Positions 1-9,690 of a stretch of 64,000 bases of DNA are shown piece after piece (within the stretch, counting starts at the first letter, position 1; every line of letters begins with the position of its first letter). The stretch comes from Ahaetulla prasina. Its lineage: Eukaryota > Chordata > Lepidosauria > Squamata > Colubridae. The notes under the pieces are model-generated. The model was not told the origin of the DNA, made no database searches, and worked only from the letters and a program-made list of their open reading frames with translations. A program made the position numbers and the translations under genes. The DNA is taken from positions 18,325,020 through 18,389,019 of the forward strand of contig NC_080546.1 in NCBI RefSeq assembly GCF_028640845.1, read 5' to 3'.

Positions 1-201
1 CTGCATCACCTCTTGGGGCAAGATGTTCCATAATACAAGGGAAAATACAGAGAAGGCTGTTTTGTTGTAAATGTTGTACCTTGATGAATGTATCTTTTCT
101 TTTATGTACACTGGGAGCATATGCACCAAGACAAATTCCTTCTGTGTCCAATCACACTTGGCCAATAAAAAATTCTATTCTAAAAATTCTATTCTATTCT
201 G
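1..201 (+). mobile_element. CR1-L3 LINE, 3' end fragment
   Basis: This is the 3' UTR of the L3/Rex1-like CR1 family that recurs nine times in the window. The recognisable block runs from a GTTGTACCTTGATG stretch through ACACTTGGCCAATAAAA to a short (ATTCT)n tail at about 170-201. The 5' part lies before the window or is truncated. No coding sequence is retained. The family call rests on identity with the tail of the copy that keeps a reverse transcriptase at 15235-16675. Confidence 0.85.
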
Positions 202-222
202 ATGGGTTGGTAGCATACTGTT

Positions 223-528
223 ATGTCTCGTTCGCTTCCCCCGCAACCGGGCCCGTCTTATCTGCTTCCGAACACTGAGGAATGTCCTAGCATGCCTCCC
301 GGCCCCAGCCCTGGCTCCATGCCCAGACAGGCCGAGGAAGAAGAAGTGCCTCCAGCCCCCAGCCCTGGCTCCATACCCAGGCAAACGGGGCAACTAGACC
401 CCTCCCCCTCCCCCACAGCATGTGAGCCTGAGGAAGGTCAATTACCAACAGCTGGAGACTGGAGTGACCCTCGCTTCAGGAGAATTGATAGGCGTCAACA
501 GAAGGAAGGGAGGGGCAGGCCTGGATAA
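223..528 (+). CDS. Open frame in U3 of solo LTR copy 1
   Basis: This 101-codon frame opens with an ATG five bases into the LTR and ends before the TATA box. The product would be rich in Pro, Ser and Gly, with a repeated GPSPGSMPRQ-type motif (two copies here) and a basic RRQQKEGRGRPG end. The same frame is open in the other two copies of this LTR (1155-1451 and 52877-53227), although both have GTG instead of ATG at the start. No known domain was recognised. It could be the remains of an accessory gene extending into the 3' LTR, or a chance frame in a GC-rich repeat. Current expression is unlikely in a solo LTR. Confidence 0.3.
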   Translation: MSRSLPPQPGPSYLLPNTEECPSMPPGPSPGSMPRQAEEEEVPPAPSPGSIPRQTGQLDPSPSPTACEPEEGQLPTAGDWSDPRFRRIDRRQQKEGRGRPG

Positions 529-559
529 GTGCTGAGTCATGGAGCCACACCCCATGGCC

Positions 560-567
560 TATATAAA
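560..567 (+). promoter_or_regulatory. TATA box of solo LTR copy 1
   Basis: TATATAAA lies about 340 bp into the LTR, downstream of the U3 frame. The same box is present in inverted orientation at 1113-1120 and 52839-52846 in the other two copies, so it is a conserved family feature. It marks the likely U3 core promoter. Confidence 0.6.
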
Positions 568-935
568 GGATCTGCTTTCTGGCATTCTCTGAGTCAGGCA
601 AAGTCTACCTTATCTTGCTGAAGTCACGTCCTGGTCTTCTGCCTGCCTTGAGAACTTTGTTAGGACTTTGGCAGAGCTGCAGAGGCACGCCTGATTCGGA
701 TTTCCCTGACCCAGCCGTCAGCGGAGGAATGGGACATGACACATACCTTCCCTGCCTGACTGATGCCTGTTATGTACCATCACGAATCCGCTTTTAGACC
801 CCTTGCAATTTGCATACCGAGCAAATAGATCAACAGATGATGCTGTTAATATGGCTCTGCACTACATCCTACAACATCTTGAGTCTCCAAAGACCTATGC
901 AAGGGTCCTTTTTGTAGACTTTAGTTCAGCATTCA

Positions 936-1455
936 TGTCGTGTCCCACTCCTCCGCTGACGGCTGGGTCCGGGAAATCCGAATCAGGCGTGCCTCTGCAG
1001 CTCTGTCCAAAGTCCTAGCAAAGTCCTCAGAGCAGGCAGGAGACCAGTAAGTGACTTCAGCAAGATAAGTTTGACTTTTTGCCTGACTCAGAGACTGCCA
1101 GAAAGTAGCTCCTTTATATAGGCCATGGGGTGTGGCACCATGACTCAGCACTCATTAAGGCCTGCCCCTCCCTTCCCTCTGTAGCCTCCGCCTCTCCAAT
1201 CTTCTGATGCGAGGGTCACACCAATCAGCTGTTCTTGGGAGTAAACCCTCCTCAGGCTCACCTGCTGTGGAGGAGGGGGAGGGGTCTAGCTGCTCCGTTT
1301 GCCTGGGCATGGAGTCAGGGCTGGGGCAGGGAGATTCTCCTTCTGCAGTTTGTGTGGGCATGGAGCCAGGACTGGGACCGGGAGGCATACATTCCTCAGT
1401 GTGCGGGAGCAGGTAAGAAGGCCCCGGCTGCTCTGAGGGCGGGCAAGACACAACA
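936..1455 (-). mobile_element. Solo LTR, family A, copy 2, inside CR1-L3
   Basis: This 520-bp LTR is in minus orientation, with termini TGT...ACA and a perfect 5-bp target duplication ATTCA at 931-935 and 1456-1460. Removing the LTR and one ATTCA restores continuity with the RT sequence at 15235-16675, which proves the insertion site. It carries an inverted TATA box (1113-1120) and a 98-codon U3 frame (1155-1451, GTG start). No internal retroviral region is present. Confidence 0.92.
1155..1451 (-). CDS. Open frame in U3 of solo LTR copy 2
   Basis: This is a 98-codon frame homologous to those at 223-528 and 52877-53227. It begins with GTG where copy 1 has ATG, so a eukaryotic start is doubtful. 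It contains the repeated GPSPGSMP motif and the basic RRRLQREGRGRP end. Length differences between the copies fall in whole codons. The function is unknown, and it may be an accident of the repeat structure. Confidence 0.25.
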   Translation of the reverse strand: MSCPPSEQPGPSYLLPHTEECMPPGPSPGSMPTQTAEGESPCPSPDSMPRQTEQLDPSPSSTAGEPEEGLLPRTADWCDPRIRRLERRRLQREGRGRP

Positions 1456-2656
1456 ATTCAATACCATCATTCCAGACATTCTTCTAACTAAGCTAAACCA
1501 GCTACAGGTACCGGAACAGACTTGTAAGTGGATCACAAGCTTCCTAACAAACAGGAAGCAGCAGGTGAAGCTAAGCAAGATCACATCAAATACCTGTACA
1601 ATTAGCACAGGGGCCCCCCAAGGCTGTGTGCTCTCCCCACTTCTCTTCTCTCTGTATACCAATGACTGCATCTCCAATGATCCATTTGTTAAGCTACTGA
1701 AGTTCGCAGATGACACAACAGTGATTGGTCTCATTCGAGACAATGACGAATCCGCATATAGACGAGAGGTCGAACGACTAGCCTTGTGGTGCAACCAAAA
1801 CAATCTGGAACTGAACACACTCAAAACCGTAGAAATGGTGGTAGATTTTAGGAAAAACCCTTCCATACTTCCACCTCTCACAATACTTGACAACACAGTA
1901 TCAACAGTAGAAACCTTCAAATTTCTGGGTTCTATCATATCGCAAGATCTCAAATGGACAGCTAACATCAAAACATCATTAAAAAGGACAACAAAGAATG
2001 TTCTTTCTGCGCCAACTCAGTAAGCTCAAACTGCCCAAGGAGCTGCTGATCCAGTTCTACAGAGGAATCATTGAGTCTGTCATTTGCACCTCTATAACTG
2101 TCTGCTTTGGTTCTGCAACCCAACAAGAAAACACAGACTTCAGAGGATAATTAGAACTGCAGAAAAATAATTGCTACCAACTTGCCTTCCATTGAGGACC
2201 TGTATACTGCACGAATCAAGAAGAGAGCCGTGAAAATATTTGCAGATCCCTCGCATCCTGGACATAAACTGTTTCAACTCCTACCCTCAAAACGACGCTA
2301 TAGAGCACTGCACACCAGAACAACTAGACACAAGAACAGTTTTTTCCCGAAGGCCATCACTCTGCTAAACAAATAATTCCCTCAACACTGTCAGACTATT
2401 TACTGAATCTGCACTACTATTAATCGTTTCATAGTTCCCATCACCAATCTCTTTCCACTTATGACTGTATGACTATAACTTGTTGCTGGCAATCCTTATG
2501 ATTTATATTGATATATTGATCATCAATTGTGTTGTAAATGTTGTACCTTGATGAACGTATCTTTTCTTTTATGTACACTGAGAGCATATGCACCAAGACA
2601 AATTCCTTGTGTGTCCAATCACACTTGGCCAATAAAAAAAAATTCTATAAAAGGAG

Positions 2657-2831
2657 TGTGCTATAGTTTTTACTCAGGTCCTCCAAAAAGGCGGAAAAAT
2701 ACTTAATTGGCAGCCCTCTATAAAAGAGGACACTGCCAGACTAGCACTCTATTGGGTTGTACTGGTCTACTAATAAAGAGCTGTTGTTACTGAAAGAGTT
2801 GTGACCGTCTCTTCCATCATCAGATCTAACA
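2657..2831 (+). mobile_element. Possible short LTR or promoter-plus-poly(A) remnant
   Basis: A 175-bp stretch starts TGTG and ends AACA. It contains TATAAAAG at about 2720 and AATAAAG near 2773, an order typical of a compact LTR (promoter, then poly(A) signal). I see no convincing target duplication and no internal region, so the boundaries and the class are uncertain. Confidence 0.3.
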
Positions 2832-2878
2832 ATGTCAAAATGTTCTCCTCTCACTATCTACAAATGCGATGGAGAAAT

Positions 2879-3356
2879 GTATTTTTTGGACTATAAGACA
2901 CACCGGAGTATAAGTCGCACCTTAGTTTTTGGGGAGGAAAATAAGAAAAAAGCTGATTGGCAGGTAGATTGGCCTCCCGGAATACCCCCAATCAGCTGTT
3001 CCCAGAGGTGAACTTTAGCAACAGGTTCATTGGTTGTGAGCTCTGCGCCTTGCTTTTTCTGCCTCTGAAACCTCCATTTCAGAAGGTTTTTTTTTTCTGA
3101 AGCTTTGTTTCAGAAGTTTTTTTCTGAAGCTCCGTTTTAGTGGCTTTTTTTCTGAAGCTCTGTTTCAGAGGCTTTTTTTCTGAAGCTCCATTTCAGAGGC
3201 CTTTTTTCTGAAGCTTCGTTTCTGAGGCTTTTTTCAGCCACTGAAAACTCTGTTTGAGAGGCTGGGTGGGGGTACATTCGGAGTATAAGATGCAGCTAAA
3301 TTTTCACCCTCTCTTTTGAGGGAAAAAGGTGAGTCTTATGCTCCAAAAAATACAGT
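2879..3356. mobile_element. MITE with TATTTTTTGGA.TATAAGAC inverted ends
   Basis: The ends at about 2879-2903 and 3332-3356 are inverted copies of a roughly 24-bp sequence containing TATTTTTTGGA and ATAAGAC. The interior is non-coding. A relative is at 43467-44125. The superfamily cannot be decided from the sequence alone. Confidence 0.7.
3074..3250. repeat. ~33-bp tandem repeat inside the MITE
   Basis: About six diverged units with the pattern TTTTTTTCTGAAGCTC.GTTTCAGAGGC follow one another inside the MITE at 2879-3356. T-run length and point changes differ between units. Confidence 0.75.
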
Positions 3357-3648
3357 ATTAATTTGATGCTTTCAGGTCAGTTTGGATTCCTGATGACTTC
3401 CTGCAGCCTTCTTGGCAAGGTTTTTCAGAAGTGACCTTGGTATTGACTAAGAGAGAATGCTGGATGCCATACACCATACCAGTTCTCTGATGAAGAATTA
3501 GAGATAACCATTTTGGCTTATTTACATGTTATTGTTGTACATTGCAAGAAGGCCCAAGAAAAGCAGGATAGACATCCTATAAACAAATAAGCCAGACCGA
3601 ATAGAATTCCAAGTCAAACCCCAGCTTGCTCAATTTCAGATGCAGTTG

Positions 3649-3810
3649 GTCATTTGCAGCACTTACAATATGTCTCAGAGATGCTTTTTCAAAGGGAACA
3701 GGACTATTTTTTCCTGGAGGAGGAGGAGGAGGAGGAGGAAGAAGAAGAAGAAGAAGAAGAAGAAGAAGAAGAAGAAGAAGAAGAAGAAGAAGAAGAAGAA
3801 GAAGAAGAAG

Positions 3811-3841
<31 letters not shown>

Positions 3842-4072
3842 GTCACTCCTCATCCAAGAAGCTTCAACAGTTCTTGAAGGATGGTGGGGGCAATGGAAGG
3901 GATTAGTTCTGATAGGATGGGAGGGGGGATGGTGGAAGGATCATATTTCTTTGCAGTCATCTGTTCATTAGTACTCTCCCTGAGAGCTCTTGAGGTCACT
4001 TGGAGGGCCAGTTACCTTCTAAAAGCACCTTTGAGACAACTGTGACCTGGATGACTGAGAATCTCCACAGGC
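3649..4072. mobile_element. Inverted-repeat element (GAAGCTTCTTGGATGAG type), copy 1
   Basis: This non-autonomous element has CATCCAAGAAGCTTC in its left arm (about 3850-3865) and a right arm with CACCTTTGAGACAACTGTGA and GGATGACTGAGAATCTCCA. Better-preserved relatives are at 42700-42930 and 52041-52466. The left end is diverged, and a GGA/GAA microsatellite has grown inside it. Confidence 0.6.
3715..3840. repeat. (GGA)n-(GAA)n microsatellite
   Basis: About 8 GGA units change into about 34 GAA units without interruption. It yields long poly-Arg, poly-Lys, poly-Glu or poly-Leu reading frames that are not genes. Confidence 0.98.
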
Positions 4073-4182
4073 AATCAAATGTTCTTTGCCAAACACTCTG
4101 AGTATGAATGAAGAGATTGAAACAAATGTCCAGACTTAAATATGAACTTGGACATTCCAGTGCCCAACCCTATCTGTAAATA

Positions 4183-4447
4183 CCGTGTTTCCCTGAAAAT
4201 AAGACTCTGTCTTATATTTTTTTGAACCCTGAAATAAGCGCTTGGCCTTATTTTCGGGGAGGTCTTATTATTTTGGGGCGCGTGGAGCAAGATGGGGCTC
4301 CTCTTGCCATTTTACCTGATTTCCAGCTCTGCGTTTAAATATTTTTGGGGAGGGCTGATTTTCAGGGGGAGGCTTATTTTAGCGCATGCGTTCAAAAACC
4401 CGATTGGGCTTATTATCAGGGGATGTCTTGTTTTTGGAGAAACAGGG
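4183..4447. mobile_element. TA-flanked MITE, CCGTGTTTCCCTGAAAATAAG ends
   Basis: The left end, CCGTGTTTCCCTGAAAATAAG, matches the inverted right end, which finishes with GGAGAAACAGGG. TA dinucleotides flank both sides (4181-4182 and 4448-4449). That fits a Tc1/mariner-type duplication but is too short to prove it. The interior is non-coding and partly self-complementary. Confidence 0.65.
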
Positions 4448-4449
4448 TA

Positions 4450-5345
4450 AGATGATGTGATTTCATTGGGCAGTGAACTGGGAAAGGTCAAAAGGTTGTC
4501 CAAGAGCTATTTCCCTCCTACCCAAGCTCTGCCAAGTTTGACATTGCCATGCAATGTGCCCAGTATGAATGAAGACACTGCTTCCTCCATCTTATCCACA
4601 AAAAACTATTAATAATCCTATGTAGCATATTAAAAATATGGCTGCCATTCTGGGCTGAACAACTCTTCATGCTCTATTCTTGCTTCTCAGATCCAATTAA
4701 AATGTTTTCCATTTTCCCAAGTTTCCACTACAAAAGGGCTTCTATAGTATTTCAACCCAGCTTGCAGTGAATGGATCACTAGATTTTTTTTTTTAACTCA
4801 ACAGGCAGAACCTCCTTATCATATTCAGTTGCCTGTCAATCCAGGGAGGTGAATTAGACCATCGAGTGGTTTTAAAGAATCACACATTGTCAATACTGTG
4901 CATTTGCAAACATTCCCTCTTGTTTCTCCACATTACTCAAGGACTAGGGAATCATGATAGTCCATGCAATCCTTACTTCAGAATAATTACTCTTATCAAT
5001 GACCTTGACTAAGAAGGCTAGCTTCCTTTCACTCATCTCTTGCTTGGGTATTATCTTTTTCATGCAGCTTACATTAGCACTCAAGTAATCCATACAATGT
5101 AATTAGCAAGGAATGACCATCGTGTCATATATCCAAAAGAGAAAGAAAATAGATACAGTATGTAGTTTCAGTAGGGTGTCTTTCTTTTCTATCAGCTAAT
5201 TGACTCCTCTTCCATCATCCACCTCACATATCGATTAAACAAACACAGATTGACAAAGAAGACATGTGACGCACACTGCGTAGTCCACTGTTTTGCGGCT
5301 TCAGTGCTAATATGAACTAATTTACTTGTGAAACCTTAACTTCAG
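4450..5345. other. Anonymous AT-rich DNA
   Basis: I see no open frame, element end or tandem repeat that I can name here. The reading frames are short and have many stops. Confidence 0.5.
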
Positions 5346-5347
5346 GC

Positions 5348-5530
5348 CTCCTCCTCCTCCTCCTCCTCCTCCTCCTCCTCCTCCTCCTCCTCCTCCTCCT
5401 CCTCCTCCTCCTCCTCCTCCTCCTCCTCCTCCTCTTCTTCTTCTTCTTCTTCTTCTTCTTCTTCTTCTTCTTCTTCTTCTTCTTCTTCCTCCTCCTCCTC
5501 CTCCTCCTCTTCCTCTTCCTCTTCTTCTTT
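5348..5530. repeat. (CCT)n-(CTT)n-(CCT)n microsatellite
   Basis: A long polypyrimidine tract switches from CCT to CTT and back to CCT/CTTC. It is the reverse-strand counterpart in composition of the tract at 3715-3840. A polypurine.polypyrimidine tract of this length can form triplex DNA. Confidence 0.97.
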
Positions 5531-5534
5531 TCTT

Positions 5535-6688
5535 TTTCTACTGGAAAAGCTCCATAAATGAAGGGTATTAAACAGATCAGACCTCAGGGAGGACTGGATG
5601 GGAGAGCCAGTGAAATCTGTAAAGATGCCAGTGAAGCCATCTGTTCGTAATGCAATTGCAAAGCTTTATATTCCAGGACACCCAAATGCTGGGAATTCAG
5701 ATTACAGAGGCCTTTGTTATCTAAACTGATGGCATTTCAGATTTCAATGGCGGAGAGAGAAAAGAGATTACGTTTAAGAGGGGACAACACTCGGCTAAGA
5801 CCTTCTCTTGGATATATTCCATATACATTGCAAAAGAGACCCCTCCCCCCCAAAAAAAGAGAGACAGAAAAGAGCATCAAATTTCTTAAAGGGCAGATGC
5901 AGCAATGTTATCTAATACATAGGAAGGGAATTTAAAAGGAGAAGGATGCATGAGAATTTAGGCCTGTTGAACTGCTTACATAAATTAGAATATATTCAAT
6001 GTGAGCTGCAAGAGAGAGAGAGAGAAAAAAAATAGATGTTCCCAAGACATATTTCTGAGGCAGAATGCATCTTAATTAGCTGGCTTGGGGGGTATCAAAA
6101 AAATGCTCGTTATGTGTGCTTAGATAAGACGGGTTTGTGGGATTTTTCAATAATACTGTTCTGAACAGCTATCCGTTGGGTTCAGTGTTTTTAAAATCTG
6201 GCTTCAATTAAAGGAAAGAAGTTCATGGATCTGTGCTGTATCAGATTTATTAAAACAGCCTTCCCCAATATATATCTTACTGTAGAGGCTGGGACTTATG
6301 ATAAGACAAATCATTTACCATTTCTGGTTAAATTTCAAGTTTAAAAAAATCAACCTAAAAGAAAAAAGATGAAATTAAAGGAGGGGGGTGGTTTGTAAGG
6401 AAAGGACAATGATATTGTTTTTTAAAAGAATCCTAAATCCAATCTAACAGCAGTAAAAACTGAATAGAAAGTCAAAAACATACCAGAATTTGAACAATAC
6501 CAACCAAAATAAACATTTCATGAATGAAAGCATGTATACATGTCCCACCGTGGTAGACTGCTGCTGGTTTAACAACTGGTTCAGTGAGTGCATGCTTTGT
6601 GCGTGCACCTGTGCTATGTGCACTTATGCTTTGCACATGCGAGCGCCCAAGGCACTTGCATGCAAATCTGAAAATGGAACATTTAGAA
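5535..6688. other. Anonymous AT-rich DNA
   Basis: It holds a short GA run at about 6010-6026 and no credible gene. The 73- and 81-codon frames here have no recognisable content. Confidence 0.5.
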
Positions 6689-7173
6689 CAGCGGTTCTCA
6701 ACCTGTGGGTCACGACCCCGTTGGGGGTCGAATGATGATTTACCAGGGGTCGCCTAAGACCATCGGAAATATGGGAAGTATACTTGCGAGTCGAAGAATC
6801 GCGAATTCGGCTTCAGGCGCGATGAATTAAAAAAGAGAGAAATCTTTGCTCTGATGTCTCCCTCTCAAGCCAGCTGCAATCACTCCCAATCGCTAGCCTA
6901 ATCTGGCTTCAGGCGCGATAAACTTAATAGGGGAGGAGTCTCCGCTTTAATGCCTCCATCCTCAAGGCAATCGCAAGCAGTTCAGATCGCTAGCCAATAC
7001 GGCTTCAGGCACGATAAATTCAAAAAAACAGTTTGCCCTTTTTTCCCCCCTTCTGCGGCTGCTGAGGCACGCTGAGATTGCTGCCTAAAAAAAATAATTT
7101 TACGGTTGGGGTCGCCACATCATGAGGAATTGTATTAAAGGGGTCGCAGCACTATAAAGGTTGAGAACCACTG
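6689..7173. mobile_element. SPIN-like hAT MITE with 8-bp target duplication
   Basis: The element begins CAGCGGTTCTCAACCTGTGG and ends GGTTGAGAACCACTG. It is flanked by a perfect 8-bp duplication, ATTTAGAA at 6681-6688 and 7174-7181, the hallmark of hAT transposition. From memory of the family, both ends and the GGGTCGCCTAAGACCATCGG segment match SPIN_NA, a non-autonomous hAT known for patchy, horizontally acquired distribution in tetrapods. At 485 bp it is longer than I recall for SPIN_NA because it contains 96-bp tandem repeats. No transposase is present. Confidence 0.85.
6809..7020. repeat. 96-bp tandem repeat inside the SPIN-like element
   Basis: GGCTTCAGGCGCGAT recurs at 6809, 6905 and (one change) 7001, exactly 96 bp apart each time. 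An ATCGCTAGCC motif precedes the second and third occurrences. Two full units and the start of a third are present. Confidence 0.85.
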
Positions 7174-7289
7174 ATTTAGAAGCTCAGCTGCGTACCTTCC
7201 AAATCAGCAACGGTAAGTAAAACAGCAAGGGGGCAGAAATCAGCTGCGCTGCGCAATTGAGATGAGCTACAAAGCAGGACATGAAGGAC

Positions 7290-7383
7290 AGGATAGAGCG
7301 GGGTGGGTGGTGGGCAGGGCCAACTGATCGTCGGCGCTACCGGTTTGCCTGAACCGGTCCGAACCGGCTGAATACCACCTCTG
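7290..7383. mobile_element. End fragment of CAGTGGTGGG-type hAT MITE
   Basis: The segment CTACCGGTTTGCCTGAACCGG followed by GGCTGAATACCACCTCTG matches the right end of the hAT-like MITE family defined by the copy at 12444-12750. A left end is not clear. Confidence 0.55.
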
Positions 7384-7636
7384 ATGTCCCAGGATAATAT
7401 TGCAGGATCCAATCTGGGTCAGTCATTCTGGTGAGAGAGAAATTTTTTGAGGATGGGCTCCAGCATGAATCTGAAAGCTCGGAAGATTAAACCTCTGGTC
7501 CCGGTGACTGACCTAGATTGGATCCATAAATGTTTCACCCTGCACTGAAAGTGAAAGCAAAAACTTCATTAATTCTTCCAAAGAATGGAATAGATGTCAT
7601 GCCTGTAATATTTACTCCTTTACATTGGATCTAGAG

Positions 7637-7760
7637 CAGGGGTATCAAACTTGCATCATCACGTGACGTATTGTGACTCCCCCCCCCTTTGCTAAACCGG
7701 GTGTGGGTGTGGCCAGTGTGTGACGCATCCTGCCCACAGGCTTTGAGTATGACAGCCCTG
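7637..7760. mobile_element. hAT-like MITE, CAGGGGTATCAAAC ends
   Basis: This 124-bp element has inverted ends CAGGGGTATCAAAC and TTTGAGTATGACAGCCCTG. It is flanked by an 8-bp duplication with one mismatch, ATCTAGAG at 7629-7636 and ATTTAGAG at 7761-7768. A larger relative is at 57066-58168. Confidence 0.8.
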
Positions 7761-8171
7761 ATTTAGAGGAAATGAATTCACACCACTGGTCCTGGTATTC
7801 TCATCCCTGGTGATAACCTACTCTTTGGCCAGTAATGAGTAAAAGCAACAGGACGGGGAAAGAATTGTATTAGTTGAAATATGAGAAGAAGAAAAAAGAC
7901 ATTAGTCAAGGCAAGTAAATTATCCCCACATGCACACCAAATTCACTTTCCTAGAGAAAATAAAACTGTCAACCATTAAACATTTAGACATGAAGAATAT
8001 TGATTACAGCTCTAAGAAATAGGAATAGCACTGAGAAACTAGGTCACCTAGAGAAGGTAACACCTCAATAGTAACTTGTATTCAAATAACAAAATCCTTG
8101 TCTAACTCAATAGGTCTTTCTTCCTAACCTTCATTGCTTCACTATCCTTATCTCATCTTCATAGATATGTA

Positions 8172-8266
8172 GAATGGAATGGAATGGAATGGAATGGAAT
8201 GGAATGGAATGGAATGGAATAGAATAGAATAGAATAGAATAGAATAGAATAGAATAGAATAGAATA
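8172..8266. repeat. (GGAAT)n-(AGAAT)n microsatellite
   Basis: About 10 GGAAT units are followed by about 9 AGAAT units. AGAAT is the complement of the CR1-L3 tail ATTCT, but no CR1-L3 3' sequence adjoins it. Confidence 0.97.
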
Positions 8267-8451
8267 GCCCAACCCTAATAAAATATCCTGATGTACTGAT
8301 CATATATCTACAATATTTTAATGTTATATATAATAATGGGGTTTCAAACGCACCCTTCTTTAAGTTTGATTGTGCTGCCTCTGGTACCATAATCAACTGT
8401 GCCTCAACTACATTGTAAGTTGAAAAAACCTACATTATGAAGTTGAAAAAA

Positions 8452-9041
8452 AAAAACAATTGCTACCAACCTGCCTTCCATTGAGGACTTGTATACTGCA
8501 CGAGTCAAAAAGAGGGCTGTGAAAATATTTACAGACACCTCACATCTTGGTCATAAATTGTTTCAATTCCTACCTTCAAAACGACACTATAAAGCACTGC
8601 ACACCAGAACAACTAGACACAAGAACAGTTTTTTCCCAAACGCCATCACTCTGCTAAACAAATAATTCCCTCAATACTGTCAAACTATTTAGTAAGTCTA
8701 CACTGCTATCAATCTTCTCATCGTTCCCACCACCCATCTCTTTTCACTTATGATTGTATGACTGTAACTTTGTTGCTTGTATCCTTACGATTTATATTGA
8801 TATTGTTTCTTGATTGCTTATTTGTTCCCTATGACTATCATTAAGTGTTGTACCTTATGATTCTTGAAGAATGTATCTTTTCTTTTATGTACACCGAGAG
8901 TGTATGCACCAAGATAAATCCCTTATATGTTGGCCAGTAAAAATTCTATTCTATTCTATTCTATTCTATTCTATTCTATTCTATTCTATTCTATTCTATT
9001 CTATTCTATTCTATTCTAATCTATTCTATTCTATTCTATTC
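8452..9041 (+). mobile_element. CR1-L3 LINE 3' end with long (ATTCT)n tail
   Basis: It starts in the C-terminal coding part (ACCTGCCTTCCATTGAGGAC) and covers the 3' UTR. It ends in about 20 ATTCT units at 8944-9041, with one ATTCTA variant. This is the longest tail among the nine copies. Confidence 0.92.
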
Positions 9042-9214
9042 TATTCTTTTTTTAAAATGTGCTTTATGGAAATTTCTGTGACGCATGATGCAAAAAAAAA
9101 ATAGGCATGTAATATCTTCAATAATAATAAATAACTTTATAAAAGAATTATTATTTAGGGACAAAGAATTAGAAAAGAAATAATATTGTATATGGTAACA
9201 GGGAAAAGATTATT

Positions 9215-9590
9215 TTATGTTAAAGGTTGGAAAAGCAACCAAGTGCCTACAATGGGAGACTGGATCATAAAATTAAGTGAATTTACAGAAATGGTGAAGT
9301 TGACAGCTGGGCTGAGAAAAAGCAACAGATTTTTCTGAAAGACTGCAAAACTTATGTCAACTTTTTGTTGAAAGAAGAAAAGATCAAATAAATCATTCTG
9401 GGATTTGGGAATTACAAATCAGATGAAGCAGTTGGGGGAAAAGTTTAAGATGATAACTGCTTGATAAAAAGAAGGGCAGAAGGCACTTAAAAAAGAAGAA
9501 ATATTTCTTTTTCTCTATTTTGTATCCTTGTTCTTGTTTGTGCTGTGTATTTTATTACATTGAAAAATTAGAATTTTTTAGATAAATGTA
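9215..9590 (+). mobile_element. L1 LINE 3' end fragment (degenerate ORF2 C-terminus)
   Basis: Translation gives PTMGDWIIKLSEFTEMVKLT, which resembles the C-terminal part of vertebrate L1 ORF2. In-frame stops follow, then an AT-rich 3' UTR ending near ATTACATTGAAAAATTAG. It is 5'-truncated and degenerate. The assignment rests on this short protein similarity alone. Confidence 0.5.
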
Positions 9591-9690
9591 GATATGTAGA
9601 TTTGGTATAGCTATAGATAGATTTAGACTAATTAACTTGATTAGGGCAGATTTTTACTGGTCATTAAATAAGCAGATTTAATAAGCAGAT

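Larger units (their letters stand above)
219..741 (+). mobile_element. Solo LTR, family A, copy 1
   Basis: A 523-bp LTR begins TGTTATGTC and ends GACATGACA, so the termini are TGT...ACA. It is flanked by a perfect 5-bp target duplication, CATAC at 214-218 and 742-746, as expected for retroviral or LTR-retrotransposon integration. A TATA box (TATATAAA, 560-567) follows a proline/serine-rich open frame in the U3 part. There is no internal region and no second LTR, so this is a solo LTR left by LTR-LTR recombination. Two relatives lie at 936-1455 and 52663-53231. Confidence 0.88.
779..2650 (+). mobile_element. CR1-L3 LINE copy with RT fragment, split by a solo LTR
   Basis: This 5'-truncated CR1-L3 starts within the reverse transcriptase and runs to the family 3' end near 2650, where the (ATTCT)n tail is almost absent. 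RT motifs are visible: FVDFSSAF before the insertion, then GAPQGCVLSPLLF and FADDTTVIG after it (about 1610-1735). An LTR at 936-1455 splits the frame between the codons for SSAF and NTII. A further frameshift near 1970-2030 and lost bases near 2130-2170 break the C-terminal part. It is a dead copy. The undisturbed counterpart is at 15235-16675. Confidence 0.88.

Noticed and set aside
3577..3971. Poly-Leu, poly-Arg, poly-Lys and poly-Glu frames
   Set aside because: They are all translations of one GGA/GAA microsatellite in different phases.
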